Assembly (NCBI RefSeq): GCF_024749285.1
Contig: NZ_CP087196.1
Span: 5,084,001 to 5,148,000 of the forward strand
DNA from: Pseudomonas sp. B21-015
GTDB lineage: Bacteria > Pseudomonadota > Gammaproteobacteria > Pseudomonadales > Pseudomonadaceae
Length of the DNA: 64,000 nucleotides
Reading direction: 5' to 3'
Shown here: positions 10,239 through 18,279 of the stretch, piece after piece
How the letters are laid out: the number at the start of each line of letters is the position of its first letter
How positions within the stretch are numbered: the first letter of the stretch is position 1
Made by a program: the position numbers and the translations under genes
Notes under the pieces: generated by a model
Seen by the model: only the letters and a program-made list of their open reading frames with translations
The model's database searches: none
Told to the model about the DNA's origin: nothing

Positions 10239-11698
10239 TGAGCAAGTCGCTACTCTCCCTCGCAGTCGCCGCCTTCGTGCTGGGTGGCTGCTCGCTGATA
10301 CCCGATTATCAGCAGCCTGAAGCACCGGTGGCGGGCCAATACCCGCAAGGCCCGGCGTATTCGCCGGCCCAGGCACCCAACCAGGCCGCCGCCGAACAGG
10401 GCTGGAAGCAGTTTTTCCACGACCCGGCATTGCAACAGCTGATCCAGACCGCATTGGAGAACAACCGTGACCTGCGCGTCGCGGCGCTGAACATCGACGC
10501 TTATGCGGCTCAGTACCGCATTCAGCGTGCCGATCTGTTCCCGGCGGTTTCGGCTACCGGCAGCGGCAGCCGTCAGCGGGTTCCGGCACGGGCTTCGCAA
10601 ACCGGTGAAGCGGGCATCACCAGCTCCTACTCGGCCACCGTCGGCATCAGTGCCTATGAACTCGACCTGTTCGGTCGGGTGCGCAGCCTGAGCGAAGAAG
10701 CACTGCAGAAATACTTCGCCACTGAAGAAGCGCGCCGCAGCACACAGATCAGCCTGGTGGCCAGTGTGGCCAATGCCTACCTGACCTGGCAGGCCGACAA
10801 GGAGCTGTTGAAACTGACCCAGGAAACCCTCGGCGCCTACGAGGAGAGTTTCAAACTCACCTCGCGCAGCAACGAAGTGGGTGTAGCCTCGGCGCTGGAT
10901 CTGGCCCAGTCGCGTACCTCGGTGGAAAACGCCCGCGCGCAACAGGCCAAATACACCCGTCAGGTTGCCCAGGATGAAAACAGCCTGGTGCTGCTGCTCG
11001 GCACCGGTATCCCGGCCAATCTGCAAGCGGCCAAGCCACTGTCGGACGACCTGCTGAGCGAAGTGCCGGCCGGCCTGCCGTCGGATTTGCTGCAACGTCG
11101 TCCAGACATCCTTCAGGCCGAGTACAACCTCAAGGCTGCCAACGCCAACATCGGCGCGGCGCGGGCTGCGTTCTTCCCGAGCATCAGCCTGACCGCCAAT
11201 GCCGGCTCCCTGAGCCCGGACCTTTCCGGTCTGTTCAAGGGCGGTTCGGGCACCTGGTTGTTCCAGCCGCAGATCAACCTGCCGATCTTCAACGCCGGCA
11301 GCCTGCGCGCCAGCCTGGATTACTCCAAAATCCAGAAAGACATCGGCGTGGCGAACTACGAGAAGTCCATTCAAACGGCCTTCCAGGAAGTCGCCGATGG
11401 CCTGGCCGCACGCCAGACCTACACCGAGCAGTTGCAGGCTCAGCGTGATTTCGTCAGCGCCAACCAGGACTACTACCGTCTGGCCGAGCGTCGTTACCGC
11501 ATCGGCGTCGACAGCAACCTGACCTTCCTCGACGCCCAGCGCCAGCTGTTCAGTGCCCAACAGGCGCTGATCACCGACCGTCTGGCGCAGCTGACCAGTG
11601 CGGTCAATCTGTACAAGGCGCTGGGGGGTGGCTGGAATGAACAGACGGCGAAGAACGAGCCGTTGAAAGAAGAAGCGCCGAAGATGAAGTTGTTCTGA
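10238..11698 (+). CDS. emhC: RND efflux outer-membrane channel lipoprotein EmhC/TtgC
   Basis: 486-residue OprM/TtgC-type outer-membrane factor. The signal peptide ends in the lipobox LGGC (Cys at about residue 18), so the protein is acylated. Two OEP repeats follow (about 60-250 and 280-470), with the family signature [35 protein letters not shown] split across the second repeat. It forms the trimeric beta-barrel/alpha-barrel exit duct for EmhAB. The start overlaps the emhB stop (TAATG), and a strong terminator follows 17 bases after the stop. Confidence 0.94.
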   Translation: MSKSLLSLAVAAFVLGGCSLIPDYQQPEAPVAGQYPQGPAYSPAQAPNQAAAEQGWKQFFHDPALQQLIQTALENNRDLRVAALNIDAYAAQYRIQRADLFPAVSATGSGSRQRVPARASQTGEAGITSSYSATVGISAYELDLFGRVRSLSEEALQKYFATEEARRSTQISLVASVANAYLTWQADKELLKLTQETLGAYEESFKLTSRSNEVGVASALDLAQSRTSVENARAQQAKYTRQVAQDENSLVLLLGTGIPANLQAAKPLSDDLLSEVPAGLPSDLLQRRPDILQAEYNLKAANANIGAARAAFFPSISLTANAGSLSPDLSGLFKGGSGTWLFQPQINLPIFNAGSLRASLDYSKIQKDIGVANYEKSIQTAFQEVADGLAARQTYTEQLQAQRDFVSANQDYYRLAERRYRIGVDSNLTFLDAQRQLFSAQQALITDRLAQLTSAVNLYKALGGGWNEQTAKNEPLKEEAPKMKLF

Positions 11699-11714
11699 TA
11701 GCGCGGTAAACACG

Positions 11715-11756
11715 AAGCCCACCAAACGGTGTAATGGCCAAATGGTGGGCTTTTTG
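11715..11756 (+). terminator. Intrinsic terminator after emhC
   Basis: AAGCCCACCA ... TGGTGGGCTT followed by TTTTG; a 10-bp stem with an 18-base loop. It ends the emhABC operon and lies just before the tail of the convergent RiPP operon. Confidence 0.85.
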
Positions 11757-11785
11757 TTGGCCATGAAAAAGGTAACGCGTTCGTA

Positions 11786-13756
11786 TTACCTCCCAACCCC
11801 ATTCACCAGAAACACCGGCTCTTCCAGATAATCGAGCCCCAAGCGGTTTTCGAACATTTCGTCGCGTAACGCCGCCGTGGTGAAACAGCCCAGATCCAAG
11901 GCGGTGGCCAGCAGCGAAAAGGTCTGGCTCAGATGCCCGGCATCCATCAGCGCCACCCGCAGTGCCCGGCTGAATTCGTATTTCCAGGCCATCCGTTCGA
12001 CCCGCGCCGTGGAAACGAACACCGCCGCCGCGTCCTTGATCCACGGCTGCCCGCCACAAGCCTCGCTGATCCAGGCTCGCGGATCTTCCAGGGACAGCAA
12101 CTCAAGCCCGTGACGACGTACCGAATAGTGGTAAAGACCTCGCTCGAAACCCTGCACATTCATCAGCACCGCATACACCTCGGTGCCTTGCAGTGAACCG
12201 CCGGCCGGCGAGGTTTTTTTCAGGAAGTAGTCCCCCATGCGGTTTTGCTCCACGACCGTCGCGCCCCAGGTGTAATAGAGCAACAGAGACAACTGTGCCG
12301 AACTCAACGGCTGGTCACTGAAGGTTCGTGACGTGCGGCGATTGCACAGCGAGTCTAGCAACGCCGGCTGAGCAATCGCGCAGGGAGTCAGTAGCGGGTT
12401 TTCCAGGGCAATGAACGGATGGGACCCATAGTCCTTGAACGCCGAGGGCTGGCGTTGCGCCGAGGCCCTTTGCTCAAGCTCCGTTTCCAGCTCGGCAACG
12501 CTGACATAGGGCGTGTGCGAGCCGGTCCGGGTACTCAGGTAAAACTCCAGCGCCGCATCCCAGTGGGCCCAAAGGTCAAGCGGATGTTTGCACTCGTCGG
12601 GCGGGATAATGTCCGATTGATTCGCGACGGGCAGCAAAACCTCGTGGCTGACCAGCGTCCTCAGGAACGCCAGGTTGTCGTCCTGTGCAGGGCTTTGCAA
12701 AACACCCGGCAGCAACAAGGCACTCTCCAGCGTCTGTGGGGTCAGGAAGTGGCGCAGTAACGGCAGAAACGTCACGTCGAACGCCAGGCTCAGGTCCTGC
12801 TGCCGATCCCGGATAAAAAACGATGCCGAGCCGACACTGAGCCAAGTGTTTTCCCTGAGTTTCAACAGAGTCTGCGCACCCTCCGCTGGCGTCTGTTGCG
12901 CGCCCTGTTGATCGCTCCCCTGCCAGAACAGGGCCTTGGGTCTCAAGGACTTGATGGCCTTGATCAACGTCGACAGTTCCGCGTCATCGGCTTTGCGGGA
13001 AATATCCCATTCAAGGGTGATCGCTTTCACCGGGGATGTTGCAAACAACTGACGCAAGATATCCCAATCCCGCCGCGGATGACCGGTGTGAATTTCAATC
13101 AGCCGGTCCAGCGGCAACGACCGCAAATAGTCGTTCAGGTCGTAACCCTGGGTTCTGGCCGTCGTGATCGCGCTGTCGAGATCCAGCAGAAAGCCCGAGC
13201 CGCTGCGCTCCACCACACTGGAGATGAACTCGCCTTCGGACTGCGCTTGTGCATCGTGCAATGAAAACAACCGCGGCGCGTTTTCCAGCACCAGCAGCGT
13301 TGCCGTGAGTTCCCGCAGTTCAATGGCATTGGCCACCACCGTGTCAGCCACCTCTTGGGCCAAGGTCGGCAAAATGAAGTGCTGAATGTCGCCACCGTGG
13401 AAACGCGACCAGGAAATATGCTCGGCCAGCCACGGCGAACGGGTCTTGTCGCACAGTCGCCGCGTCATGCGCAGAAACTCGCGATCCATCGCGATACCCA
13501 CGCTGCCCAGGGACAAACTGGACGAATGCAGCAAGCTCGGCACTTGGGCGCTGACCTCAAGCAGACGAGGTTCCAGAATGCAGTGCGTCGGCTGAAACTC
13601 GACGTAATCGAAATGCGGTAAACCCTCGGCGAGAATCCGTTCGACAGTCTGGTCGAGTCCATGCTCCGACAGATCATCCTGAAGGCTGTGCCGTGGCAAA
13701 TGGTATTCCAGCCCTACCCCGGCCTCGGGATAGGGCGAGGCATCAAACATCCCCAT
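11786..13756 (-). CDS. DUF692/MNIO oxidase fused to SagB/ThcOx-type flavin dehydrogenase
   Basis: 656-residue two-domain protein. Residues ~10-270 are a divergent DUF692 (multinuclear non-heme iron oxidase) TIM barrel: VGLEYH, LLHSSSLSLGS (H77), AEHISW (E112/H113), VLENAP (E158), GFLLDLD (D192/D194), IEIHTGH (H223/H226) and ITLEWD (E249) line up with the classical metal-ligand blocks, but the usual DVNN is replaced by DLDS. Residues ~390-656 are a SagB/ThcOx nitroreductase-fold domain: CNRRTSRTFSDQPLS, LLLYYTWGAT, TSPAGGSLQGTEVY, GLYHY and a C-terminal ALDLGCFTTAALRDE block, with FMN expected. Residues ~280-390 link them and could hold a peptide-binding element. A GGGAGG site 5 bases before the ATG supports this start. 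It is the last gene of the RiPP-type operon, 16 bases after the HExxH gene. Both domain families modify ribosomal peptides, so a two-step oxidation of the precursor is inferred. Confidence 0.88.
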   Translation of the reverse strand: MGMFDASPYPEAGVGLEYHLPRHSLQDDLSEHGLDQTVERILAEGLPHFDYVEFQPTHCILEPRLLEVSAQVPSLLHSSSLSLGSVGIAMDREFLRMTRRLCDKTRSPWLAEHISWSRFHGGDIQHFILPTLAQEVADTVVANAIELRELTATLLVLENAPRLFSLHDAQAQSEGEFISSVVERSGSGFLLDLDSAITTARTQGYDLNDYLRSLPLDRLIEIHTGHPRRDWDILRQLFATSPVKAITLEWDISRKADDAELSTLIKAIKSLRPKALFWQGSDQQGAQQTPAEGAQTLLKLRENTWLSVGSASFFIRDRQQDLSLAFDVTFLPLLRHFLTPQTLESALLLPGVLQSPAQDDNLAFLRTLVSHEVLLPVANQSDIIPPDECKHPLDLWAHWDAALEFYLSTRTGSHTPYVSVAELETELEQRASAQRQPSAFKDYGSHPFIALENPLLTPCAIAQPALLDSLCNRRTSRTFSDQPLSSAQLSLLLYYTWGATVVEQNRMGDYFLKKTSPAGGSLQGTEVYAVLMNVQGFERGLYHYSVRRHGLELLSLEDPRAWISEACGGQPWIKDAAAVFVSTARVERMAWKYEFSRALRVALMDAGHLSQTFSLLATALDLGCFTTAALRDEMFENRLGLDYLEEPVFLVNGVGR

Positions 13757-13772
13757 GTGAGCCTCCCTGGCA

Positions 13773-14933
13773 TCAAGCGGTCATACCCAGCAAGCGTTGT
13801 TGCTCAGCCTCAGCCCCCGATATCGCCAATAGCCCGGCATACTGGCTTTCCAGCGATTTGACCTCTTTGACCAGGTTTTCCATCAGCTGACGTCCCTGGG
13901 GGGTGAAATCAGTGCTGGCTTCGAAATCCGGCACCGCCTTGATCAAGCCTTGCAGAATGAACACAAGACGGTTTTGCGCCCGTTGCAGCTCCTCGGACGA
14001 ACGCGAACGAACCCGCCCCAGGTATTTGACCAACGCGATGTACACGAAAAACGCGTGGAAGTAGCCATAAAAGTCACGCTTCTGTCCCGACCACGGCAAG
14101 GCGAACAACGGCTCCCGCGAGGTCTCTTCCTTAACGACCGGGCACACCTCGACAATGTGATAGAGCAACTGATGAGTAGCCTCGTGCACCAGAGACTCTT
14201 CCAGATCGAGTATCGAATCATCCCGGCTCGACAAGAGGATGATTCCGGTGAAGCGGGAAGCCGAACAGCTTCGAAATGAACCATCGGGTAAATAAAAAAT
14301 CGACTTGACCAGCTTTTTAAATTGTTCGCGACAGGCAGGCCAGGTGTGTTCTATGCGCAACAGGGCAATATTCACCACATCGCAAAAAAAACGCACGGAG
14401 TAACCGCTACGTTCCAACTGTTTGCGGACTGTTTCATCTTCCGGAAACTCATAGCTGGGAGGCATTACTATCGCAACCAGCGGATCGACATCAAACCGAT
14501 GCACGGGAGGACAATAATGATTCGCGCGAGGACTGTCCGTCGCTTTAACGCGCAGTAGCATCTCTGGAAATTCGAACAACATTTTTTCCAGCTCACCCCT
14601 GTCCTCCGTCTTTTTCGTTATGACCAGGTTGGCGTAATGAGCCGTCAGCACATTCCACACTTGAAACACCGGATCATTAATAATCAAACGCTGTTCCCGG
14701 GTGGGAGGAACGATAAGATTAAACGCCTGCTCAAAGAAATCCGCCAAATGCGGGGCATTGGGAAACAATTGAAAAAGCTCGGTGTACAGCGCAACAAAGC
14801 TGGTGTAGCGATTTCGACTGACACGCTCCAGCAAGACTTCAAATCGCGAAAGCTCCGAATCCGGAAGGAAGGTCGTACCCTGAAATAAATCGTCGACCGA
14901 TAGCTCACGTTGACCACTGTTACCGATGTCCAT
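13773..14933 (-). CDS. HExxH-type putative peptide beta-hydroxylase
   Basis: 386-residue protein of the HExxH family associated with RiPP clusters. The motif LVHEATHQLLYH places H250, E251 and H254, followed by the family block REPLFALPWSGQKRDFYGYFHAFFVY, split here at residues 273-298, with H293 as a probable third metal ligand. Members were first listed as putative peptidases and some are now known as 2-oxoglutarate-dependent beta-hydroxylases of precursor peptides; that activity is inferred here. Helical N-terminal and C-terminal parts flank the core, with no signal peptide. A GGAAGG ribosome site precedes the ATG. The gene sits 14 bases after the GNAT gene and 16 before the MNIO-SagB gene. 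Parts of it (14280-14930) are visibly more AT-rich than flanking chromosome, which suggests transfer. Confidence 0.82.
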   Translation of the reverse strand: MDIGNSGQRELSVDDLFQGTTFLPDSELSRFEVLLERVSRNRYTSFVALYTELFQLFPNAPHLADFFEQAFNLIVPPTREQRLIINDPVFQVWNVLTAHYANLVITKKTEDRGELEKMLFEFPEMLLRVKATDSPRANHYCPPVHRFDVDPLVAIVMPPSYEFPEDETVRKQLERSGYSVRFFCDVVNIALLRIEHTWPACREQFKKLVKSIFYLPDGSFRSCSASRFTGIILLSSRDDSILDLEESLVHEATHQLLYHIVEVCPVVKEETSREPLFALPWSGQKRDFYGYFHAFFVYIALVKYLGRVRSRSSEELQRAQNRLVFILQGLIKAVPDFEASTDFTPQGRQLMENLVKEVKSLESQYAGLLAISGAEAEQQRLLGMTA

Positions 14934-14947
14934 TTCTCAACCTTCCC

Positions 14948-15424
14948 TTAGGCTGGCGGCAATGGCTTCGCCATCGTCAGACTGGCAATGCCATAACCCG
15001 ATTGTTCATAAAGACGACGCGCCGCATCGTTGCGGCCAAAGACATGCAACCGCACTTCCTCGCATCCCGCCTGGCGTGCCCATGACTCCAGGGCCAGCAG
15101 CGATTGCTTTGCATAACCCTGACGACGCACGTCGGGGTCAATGTAAATGTCCAGGATGAAGGCGATCCGACCAGCACCGGCCTGTCGTTCGGCGACCCAT
15201 AATTCACCGATGCGCCGAGCTTGATCCTTGATCACCCAGAGTTGATTTTTTTCAGTCAGTCGCCCTTGCGGCAACAATTGCTCGAAGACACTTCGTGCTT
15301 TTTGCGACGCCTCCTCTCGAACCCACTCGCCCGCAGCGACCATGCCGTCGCCATATTCAGCAAGGGCTCTTTCAGCAAACGTAACAAAGTCCGCGTCATT
15401 CATTGGAGCCAAGGTGACAGACAT
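14948..15424 (-). CDS. GNAT-family N-acetyltransferase in the RiPP cluster
   Basis: 158-residue single GNAT domain. The acetyl-CoA loop is visible as DPDVRRQGYAKQSLLALESWA (positions ~97-117, key residues Q/RxxGxA), followed by the family's LHVFGRNDAARRLYEQSGY. The substrate is unknown. Its place between the precursor and the HExxH gene suggests either N-acetylation of the mature peptide or self-protection, but a moonlighting housekeeping acetyltransferase is possible. A GGAG lies 10 bases before the ATG. It starts 111 bases after the precursor stop, beyond a strong hairpin. Confidence 0.82.
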   Translation of the reverse strand: MSVTLAPMNDADFVTFAERALAEYGDGMVAAGEWVREEASQKARSVFEQLLPQGRLTEKNQLWVIKDQARRIGELWVAERQAGAGRIAFILDIYIDPDVRRQGYAKQSLLALESWARQAGCEEVRLHVFGRNDAARRLYEQSGYGIASLTMAKPLPPA

Positions 15425-15472
15425 GAGTCATTCACTCCGTGCTCGAGCGCTTTACATCATGAATTCAATAAA

Positions 15473-15524
15473 GCCATTCGGCGTACCACCGAAAAAGCCA
15501 ACCTTGCGTGGCACGCCAAATGGC
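15473..15524 (-). promoter_or_regulatory. Hairpin between precursor and modification genes
   Basis: On the transcribed strand the arms GCCATTTGGCGTGCCAC (15524-15508) and GTGGTACGCCGAATGGC (15489-15473) form a 17-bp stem with an 18-base loop. The only two imperfect pairs are U-G wobbles on this strand; on the opposite strand they would be C-A and A-C mismatches. It is followed by a weak U-rich stretch (GGCTTTATT). It could act as a partial terminator or 3'-end stabiliser that keeps precursor mRNA in excess over enzyme mRNA. Confidence 0.75.
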
Positions 15525-15535
15525 ATCGCCGGCCT

Positions 15536-15799
15536 TTAATCCATTCGCGCCTGTTGCTGCTGGTTCTGTGTATCAAATACCGCGCGGATTCCCAGGTTGC
15601 TCCGGATTCCAGCGGAGGCTGCCGTCAGTTTTGCAGCATCCATACCTTTAACCGCCGCGATCTCATCAGTACTTAAGTGCACGCCAATATTTTTAGCGGC
15701 ACCGGCCGGATCTTTGTGAAGTTCAGTGGCGAATTTCTCGTCCAGCACGGCGCGTCCGAGAACCGAGGCCAAACGTTCCTGATTGACTTTATTACCCAT
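15536..15799 (-). CDS. Os1348/NHLP-like RiPP precursor peptide
   Basis: 87-residue peptide. A longer frame reaches 15961, but the ATG at 15799 has a strong AAGGAG site at 15807-15812, 7 bases upstream, and begins a leader-like sequence. Residues 7-57 resemble leaders of the Os1348/NHLP clan: QERLASVLGRAVLDEKFATE, then a DP motif (KDPAG), then LSTDEIAAVKGMDAAKL. Residues ~58-87 form a Cys-free probable core, ASAGIRSNLGIRAVFDTQ followed by NQQQQARMD, ending in a C-terminal Asp. It has no signal peptide and no GG or GA double-glycine junction that I can assign with certainty. The order precursor, GNAT, HExxH, MNIO-SagB in one direction supports the role. Candidate modified residues are the Asn, Asp, Gln and Phe side chains and the terminal Asp87; the structure of the product is unknown. 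Confidence 0.8.
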   Translation of the reverse strand: MGNKVNQERLASVLGRAVLDEKFATELHKDPAGAAKNIGVHLSTDEIAAVKGMDAAKLTAASAGIRSNLGIRAVFDTQNQQQQARMD

Positions 15800-16414
15800 G
15801 GCACTTCTCCTTGTTATTTCGGCATGACTAAAAAAACCCCTGACGAAGCATGCGATTTCCCTTTCCCCGCCTGAGGATTTTGAATATAGCAAGGCCTCTT
15901 TTCTTTTCCAGCCACATCCACGATTCCCTTTAAATCTTTTCACGATAACCGACAACACCAATCCTTAAGTTTAACTGGCGATTATCGACAGACCTTTAAT
16001 GACAGAAAGAGCCGTAGGAAACTTCTTACAACCAAAGCATTAAGCACATCCATCCAACTTCAACATAAACAAAGCGCCATTAATAAAACGTAAACCCGGA
16101 CACCCATTATCGCCCCGGATAACTATTGGATTTAATTAAGAATGCCTCATACCGTCCATGACCGGGCTGGCGCCCATTAGCGTTCGATAATCGCCCAAAA
16201 CCCCATCCACCCAATTGAATCCCCCCGCCCATCCCTCGCACCATTGCCCGCACCTGCAAAAATCAATAACAACAAGGTCCGACACCATGACTACGCGCCC
16301 TCCCCACTCTGGCTGATCTCGCCCGATCCTTTTTCCCGTTCGATTTTTTGTCTGCGACCCCTCGGTTGCGGCTGTGTACTGCTTCATCCCTGACAATTAG
16401 AGAGACCCGAGCCC
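15800..16414. other. AT-rich intergenic region between the RiPP precursor and the OprD gene
   Basis: This 615-base divergent gap must hold promoters for both directions. The segment 15820-16140 is clearly richer in A and T than its surroundings. On the minus strand TATATT (15888-15883) could be a -10 element about 85 bases before the precursor ATG, but no convincing -35 accompanies it. Open frames inside, such as 16136-16396 on the minus strand, show no family features and no ribosome site. No operator can be assigned. Confidence 0.5.
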
Positions 16415-17674
16415 ATGACTTCCTCCACCACGCAGTATTTGTTTCCCAGCCTGATCGCCATCGCACTGGCCGGCGCGGCCCTGCCCGCCATGGCCGAGGA
16501 AGCCGGTTTTGTCGAAGGTGCCAAGGTCAACCTGAACCTGCGCAACTTCTACATCAACCGTAACTTCACCAACCCGACCAAGACCCAGGGCAAGGCTGAA
16601 GAGTGGACGCAGAGTTTCATCCTCGACGCCAAGTCCGGGTTCACCCAGGGCACCGTCGGGTTCGGCATGGACGTGCTGGGTTTGTATTCGGTCAAGCTCG
16701 ACGGCGGCAAAGGCACCGGCGGTACGCAGTTGCTGCCGCTGGATCACGACGGTCGCCCGGCGGATAACTTCGGTCGCACCAATGTGGCGTTCAAGGCCAA
16801 GCTGTCGCAGACCGAAGTGAAGGTCGGTGAATGGATGCCGGTGCTGCCGATCCTGCGTTCGGACGACGGTCGCTCGCTGCCGCAAACCTTCCGTGGCGGC
16901 CAGATCACCTCGAAGGAAATCGACGGGCTGACCCTCTACGGCGGCCAGTTCCGCGCCAACAGCCCGCGGGACGACAGCAGCATGAGCGACATGTCGATGA
17001 CCGGCAAAGCGGCGTTCACCTCAGACCGCTTCAACTTTCAGGGTGGCGAATATGCCTTCAACGACAAGCGCACCCAGATCGGCCTATGGAATGCTGAGCT
17101 CAAGGACATCTACAGCCAGCAATACGTCAACTTGATCCACACCCAACCGCTGGGCGACTGGACGCTGGGCGCCAACCTCGGGTTCTTCTACGGCAAGGAT
17201 GACGGCAGCGCCCGGGCGGGCGAACTGGACAACAAGACCTGGTCGGGCCTGTTCTCGGCCAAATACGGCGGTAACACCTTCTACGTCGGCCTGCAAAAAC
17301 TCACCGGCGACAGCGCCTGGATGCGGGTCAACGGCACCAGCGGCGGCACCCTGGCCAACGACAGCTACAACGCCAGCTATGACAACGCGAAGGAAAAATC
17401 CTGGCAACTGCGCCACGACTACAACTTCGCCGCCCTGGGTGTACCGGGCCTGACCCTGATGAACCGCTACATCAGCGGCGACAACGTCCATACCGCAACC
17501 ACCAGCGACGGCAAGGAATGGGGCCGCGAAAGCGAACTGGGCTATACGGTGCAGAGCGGCACGCTGAAAAACCTCAACGTCAAATGGCGCAACTCGACCA
17601 TCCGCCGCGACTTCAGTAACAACGAGTTCGACGAAAACCGGTTGATCGTCAGCTATCCGATCAGCCTGCTGTAA
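16415..17674 (+). CDS. OprD-family outer-membrane porin
   Basis: 419-residue OprD/OpdK-type porin with a signal peptide (MTSSTTQYLFPSLIAIALAG then ALPAMA cleavage site). An 18-strand beta-barrel is expected, and the C-terminal residue is Leu after a short aromatic-rich strand. Family signatures include GFVEGAKVNLNLRNFYINRN and the long GGQITSKEIDGLTLYGGQF block. OprD proteins take up small carboxylates and basic amino acids. Because the gene borders the pca cluster, an aromatic acid such as 4-hydroxybenzoate or protocatechuate is the likely substrate. It is transcribed convergently with pcaC, with two REP elements in between. Confidence 0.9.
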   Translation: MTSSTTQYLFPSLIAIALAGAALPAMAEEAGFVEGAKVNLNLRNFYINRNFTNPTKTQGKAEEWTQSFILDAKSGFTQGTVGFGMDVLGLYSVKLDGGKGTGGTQLLPLDHDGRPADNFGRTNVAFKAKLSQTEVKVGEWMPVLPILRSDDGRSLPQTFRGGQITSKEIDGLTLYGGQFRANSPRDDSSMSDMSMTGKAAFTSDRFNFQGGEYAFNDKRTQIGLWNAELKDIYSQQYVNLIHTQPLGDWTLGANLGFFYGKDDGSARAGELDNKTWSGLFSAKYGGNTFYVGLQKLTGDSAWMRVNGTSGGTLANDSYNASYDNAKEKSWQLRHDYNFAALGVPGLTLMNRYISGDNVHTATTSDGKEWGRESELGYTVQSGTLKNLNVKWRNSTIRRDFSNNEFDENRLIVSYPISLL

Positions 17675-17685
17675 ACACAAACTGA

Positions 17686-17779
17686 ATGTGGGAGCGGGCT
17701 TGCCCGCGATGGCAATCTTTCAGTCACATCAATATTGAACGGACTGCCGCCATCGCGGGCAAGCCCGGCTCCCACAGGG
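17686..17779. repeat. REP pair, family B (TGTGGGAGCGGGCTTGCCCGCGA)
   Basis: Inverted copies of TGGGAGCGGGCTTGCCCGCGA flank a 45-base spacer between oprD and pcaC. Each unit contains its own internal GGGCTTGCCCGC dyad. This is the commoner REP family of the window. Confidence 0.92.
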
Positions 17780-17817
17780 ATCTTCGGTGAACACAACATT
17801 TGCATTCACACCGCAGA

Positions 17818-17844
17818 CCTGTGGGAGCGAGGCTTGCCCGCGAA
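17818..17844. repeat. Single REP unit, family B
   Basis: One additional copy of the family B unit (CTGTGGGAGCGAGGCTTGCC) 38 bases after the doublet and just before the pcaC stop. Confidence 0.85.
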
Positions 17845-17876
17845 GGCGTCAACTCAGGCAACACAACTTTCGCGGA

Positions 17877-18269
17877 TCACTCCCGCGACTCAATCCCCAA
17901 CTCATCCCACACCGACTCGGCCAGGTGGAAGGTCGCGTTGGCCGCCGGGATGCCGCAATAGATTGCGCTCTGCATGATCACTTCCTTGATCTCGCCGCGG
18001 GTCACGCCATTGTTGGCGGCGGCACGCAGGTGCAGTTTGAGTTCTTCGTTGCGGTTCATGCCGATCAGCATGGCGATGGTGATCAGGCTACGGGTGTGGC
18101 GCGGCAGGCCCGGGCGGGTCCAGATGTCGCCCCAGGCGTGGCGGGTGATCATTTCCTGGAACTCCGAGTTGAACTCGGTCAGCGCGCTCAGGCTGCGGTC
18201 GACGTGGGCGTCGCCAAGTACTGCGCGGCGGACTTTCAGGCCCTCGTCGTAACGTTGTTTCTCGTCCAC
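17877..18269 (-). CDS. pcaC: 4-carboxymuconolactone decarboxylase PcaC
   Basis: 130 residues from a GTG start, the normal PcaC length; a GAGGGG site 6 bases upstream supports the GTG, whereas the longer frame would run into pcaD. The protein belongs to the AhpD-like CMD family (RYDEGLKVRRAVLGDAHVDR, then RSLITIAMLIGMNR). It decarboxylates 4-carboxymuconolactone to beta-ketoadipate enol-lactone. In this family a conserved Glu/His pair, here within HLRAAANNGVTRGEIKEVI, does the chemistry. It lies 10 bases after pcaD and ends the pcaTBDC segment. Confidence 0.95.
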   Translation of the reverse strand: MDEKQRYDEGLKVRRAVLGDAHVDRSLSALTEFNSEFQEMITRHAWGDIWTRPGLPRHTRSLITIAMLIGMNRNEELKLHLRAAANNGVTRGEIKEVIMQSAIYCGIPAANATFHLAESVWDELGIESRE

Positions 18270-18279
18270 AACAATCCCC

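Noticed and set aside
8352..10454. 700-codon antisense frame over emhB
   Set aside because: Low-complexity His/Arg/Gly-rich translation typical of a shadow frame; emhB is intact on the other strand.
10250..11764. 504-codon antisense frame over emhC
   Set aside because: Shadow of emhC with no recognisable domain and crossing the terminator.
15800..15961. 54-codon upstream extension of the RiPP precursor
   Set aside because: The extension has no ribosome site and is AT-rich non-coding in character, while AAGGAG stands just before the ATG at 15799.
16136..16396. 86-codon minus-strand frame upstream of oprD
   Set aside because: No ribosome site, no family pattern and odd composition; considered as a second precursor but it lacks a leader-like start.
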